DNA of 64,000 nt from Sitta carolinensis (taxonomy: Eukaryota > Chordata > Aves > Passeriformes > Sittidae): assembly GCA_032173965.1 (NCBI GenBank), contig CM063284.1:137801625-137865624 (forward strand), written 5' to 3'. Within the stretch, counting starts at the first letter, position 1, and each line of letters starts with the position of its first letter. Both the position numbers and the translations under genes were made by a program. Below, in pieces: positions 60,801 to 64,000 of the stretch. The notes beneath the pieces were generated by a model. The model was not told the origin of the DNA. It saw nothing but the letters and a program-made list of their open reading frames with translations, and did not search any database.

Positions 60801-61585
60801 TTAATTTGCCTATGCTCCTATACAAATAAAGCTAACATTTCACTTGGGACTCCAGGCTGAATCACACTGACAAAAAGCAGAAGGCTGCTGCCCTTTCTTT
60901 GCCATCCACAAATATCTGTCTCAAAATATTACTGCCATTCACAGTAGTTAGTTAGGGGCATTTTTCAATTTCAATTGTAGCTGAAAATGCAACAAAGAGA
61001 GAGAGCTTGTTTCTTCTGCTTGTAAAGGGAGCTGACTTGAATTGCAGTCTGGAATGCTGTATCAACAAAAGCCTTTTGCTTCAATTGGTGGTTCATAGAG
61101 TCTTTAAGAAAATTGCTTGAGTTTACAAGAAATGTAACTTGCACGACCAAAGGAAAGTGAAAAAGTATGTGAATCTGTTTCAAAGTTAATTATAAACATG
61201 GTACTTACTCCCTGCAGATGCATTTGTTTTGAAGTGATTAATAGAAGTTTGCATCCTCTGTGTCACTAAACTGAGCTGGACAAAAACTACCTACAAGATT
61301 TTCTTAATCCTAGTCATTCTTCCTGATAGAATTGAAATTCACCTACCTATAGAAATAATTCCCCATAAAATTTGAAAATTTACAATCAACGTCATAAATG
61401 TATTGAGCAAGACTCAACATATACATGTGAACTGCCCATCTTTCTGCAAAATGAATGGATTGGAGTTAATATATTGATTACAAAGCGATTTAATGTTAAG
61501 TTGGTGTCTCAAAGTACATGAATAAATAGACAGTAACAATACTTTTTTTGCAAATTGATGGAATTGTTCAGTATTCAAAAGTCAT
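57891..61585. other. AT-rich stretch, no gene seen
   Basis: Contains an A tract (58,635-58,648), a 10-bp tandem duplication (tggttatggc, 58,953-58,972), a T/G-rich low-complexity tract (59,251-59,310) and a C run near 60,148-60,160. No exon or repeat family recognised. Confidence 0.5.
59251..59310 (+). repeat. T/G-rich low-complexity tract (TTTG type)
   Basis: T runs broken by G at irregular TTTG/TTG spacing. The complement of the A/C-rich type seen at 30.6 kb. Confidence 0.88.
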
Positions 61586-61890
61586 GGTCATAGAACCACA
61601 GAACCTGCTCCCTGGAGGGAGGACTCCCTGGAGTGCATTACTCAGGATTTTGTCCAGATGACTTTTGATGTCTCCAGGAAAGATGACTCCACAACCTCTC
61701 TGGGAAACATCTTCCAGTGCCTTGCTACTCTCACAGCAAAGGATTTCTTCTTAACATCTAATCTAAACTTACTCTCTTTCAGTCTGAAGGCATCTCCCCT
61801 TGCCCAATCTCTCTATGTCATTGTCGAAAGTCCCTCTCCATCTTTCTTGTAGACTTCCTTTAGGTACTGGAAGTCTGGTATATCATGTAT
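61586..61890 (-). repeat. CR1 LINE 3' region, minus strand
   Basis: Contains 'tcatagaaccacagaacc' at the CR1 3' end, then 'cacaacctctctgggaaaca' and 'ccttgctactctcacagcaa', successive reverse-complement CR1 blocks. About 300 bp, 5'-truncated. Confidence 0.78.
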
Positions 61891-62079
61891 TGCCTTTCAA
61901 AATAAAGTTATCAATCAAAGAAGACTTTTTTAAGTATCAGCCTTTCAAAACTCAAGCTTATCAACCACATGAACAGGAAGAGTAATCTAGCTGACATTTA
62001 TGATTACAGAGAAAAGCAATTCAGTAGAACAGACTCAGTCAGTGACGCAGACGATAGCAGCAGCAAGAAGTTCTGTGGC
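61891..62079. other. Short interval between two opposed CR1 pieces
   Basis: AT-rich, unrecognised. Confidence 0.5.
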
Positions 62080-62245
62080 TGAGTGTTGGAGTGCATTAGG
62101 AAGAGTGTGGTTACAAGCTTGAGGGAGGTTACACCCCCCCTCTATTCTGCCCTGGTGAGACTGCATCAGAAGTACTGTTTCCAGTTTTGAGCTGTCCAGT
62201 TCAAGAAAGAAAAGGTGTTTCTGGAGAGATACAAAGGATCTTTTA
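62080..62245 (+). repeat. CR1 LINE internal fragment, plus strand
   Basis: Contains 'gagtgcattaggaagagtg', 'ctctattctgccctggtgag' and 'agtactgtttccagttttg', the CR1 ORF2 segment after RT, in the orientation opposite to the neighbouring fragment at 61.6-61.9 kb. Confidence 0.72.
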
Positions 62246-64000
62246 GTACTTCTGTAACTGGGTTGCAAGTCAATTAACGTTTTTAGCCAAAGCTTCTGTC
62301 ACCTCCTCTTTAGCACAGGCTTCTAATACAACAAGGGATTCTAAATTTTTACAGCCCATATGTTTTAGAAATTCAGTGGGAATAAACGATTTTGTAAATG
62401 TCTCTCCCTTTCTTCATAAAGTATGTGCCTCAGGTCTCACTGTCAGACCAACATCATCTGGTGAATTCCTAGACTGAAACATCATTCCCAAGCACAAGGA
62501 TATCTATCTATGACTGTCTCTGGGTGAAAAGGAATTGCCAGAATCAATGCCTTGTCAAACATATGTGTGTCAGTCAGCAAAACTGAGAGCACAGCTAATC
62601 TCAGTACTCCTCTGGAATACCAATTTAAGGTGTCTTTGATGGAAAAAAAAATATTTTTTTAAGGAAAAAAAAAATTACGGGATTGCTTGTTGAGATGGTA
62701 CAGTTTTGCTTTGGTTTCACTTTTTTTTTTAATCAACTATATCAATTTGTATTTTTCTAAGGTTAATTTCTTTTGTCTGTCCATGTTTTTAATGTGACAC
62801 ACTGTTTTTAGTTTTGCAATTGATGTTGTAGTGTCATAATGAAATTTCTATAGTTTTTAATTTAGTGCTTTTTACAGAATCTCTTTACTTAGTATATGTG
62901 TAATACTCTTCACTAAATATTTTTAAGATTGTTATTACTTCTGTCTAGAGGAAGGTTATCTACCCATTAAAGAGAGAGCCATCTTTGTTACCTTGTGACC
63001 AGCCCCCTGTAGAGTCAGGTGGACTTTCTAATAGTAGAGTGCATTAACAATAGGTACACCTCAATTTTTATATTTCCTATTCTTTTCACACAATATGTAA
63101 GCTAAAATTTCAACCATCTGAGTTCAACCAAGTTTCTTATCTGTATTTTTAATTGAAAATATATTTTTTTTTACTTGTATTAAGTATATGGGCTTCAAAG
63201 ATAGGTATGGAAAGGATCCCATGTAGATATGGATCACTGTTGATAATAATAAATTTTCTCTCTTCTGTTAGAATGATATTGCTGTCCTGTAAATGGATTG
63301 TGAAGTTGGGTTTTATTGGCTTTTTTTGCTTTCCAGAAATGTTTTGGTGATACCAAGGGCACTTCTGCTTTCCTAGAAATTTTATTATCAACCAAAAATA
63401 TTGGGTTTTCTTAACACTTCTGAGAAACTTATCTGGTCAAGATTCATTAGAATGCAGACACTTTGAAAATTAGGAGCATGATGATGATGAAACAATATTT
63501 TTCTAAAAGAATACTGTAAGTCCTGTGCATATCTATGAGCCTATATTAATGTTCCAAACAATGATGACTCATCTAAGAACCGGTGACTCAAGTTTTTTTA
63601 AGAGAAACTGAATGATTTCACTGATTTAGATTTTTATGTTTGATTTGGCTCTTCAGATATGACTAAAACAAGAAATGCTTCCTTTCCCATTCCACTGCAC
63701 TAGCCATTCTCCTCACATGAACTGTCATAGTCAAGTTAAAAAATTAAATTGATGCTTCCTAGGTCATCTGCAAAGATTTGGATAACATAATTGTTGAAAC
63801 AGCATAGTGTTTTGTTTTTTTTGGTTTTTTTTTTCTCCTTTCTGTGAAACTTCATTAGTAAATTTTATTGTCTAGATAGAGGAGAGAAAGAACTTTTATT
63901 TAAGTGGTGACATTTCTTACCGTATCACTATATACCTTTACTTTCCCAAATTTACCCAACTTCTCTCTCCTTAATTATAACAGAAATGTTTATTAAATAC
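62246..64000. other. AT-rich stretch to the end of the window, no gene seen
   Basis: No gene or repeat family recognised. A/T tracts occur at 62,641-62,675, 62,720-62,731 and 63,810-63,835. Confidence 0.5.

Overview
The window is AT-rich vertebrate nuclear DNA, and its repeats point to a bird, most likely a passerine. The repeat load is mainly CR1 LINE fragments plus ERVL-type long terminal repeats (LTRs). One copy of a tRNA-Ile/CR1 composite SINE (about 52,009-52,139) matches the TguSINE1 type known from passerines. I see no convincing host protein-coding exon, no functional structural RNA gene and nothing prokaryotic. It reads as a gene desert or a very long intron.

Layout. 1-10 kb: AT-rich DNA with one plus-strand ERVL-type LTR (2.2-2.7 kb), a CR1 tail (2.8 kb) and a solo LTR of 1,357 bp with perfect 5-bp target-site duplications (4,821-6,177). 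10-17 kb: two long plus-strand CR1 fragments (10.8-11.6 and 12.8-13.7 kb), an (AAT)n array and a minus-strand CR1 tail. 17-28 kb: almost featureless AT-rich DNA with one minus-strand LTR (22.1-22.6 kb) and a few ancient CR1 scraps. 28.7-41.3 kb: the densest accessory stretch. It holds a minus-strand CR1 reverse-transcriptase fragment, two truncated LTRs of one family in opposite orientation, and a broken minus-strand ERVL provirus (about 34.8-37.0 kb) with 5' LTR, primer-binding site, protease and reverse transcriptase but no gag and no 3' LTR. 45.5-46.9 kb: an isolated CpG- and GC-rich island with about 29 copies of a 20-bp minisatellite. 50.7-64 kb: more CR1 pieces, the SINE, and long unannotated AT-rich stretches.

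Nothing forms an operon or pathway. All recognisable coding sequence is decayed retroelement sequence with stops, frameshifts or lost catalytic residues. The feature that stands out from its surroundings is the CpG/GC island with its minisatellite, the best candidate here for a promoter or other regulatory locus.
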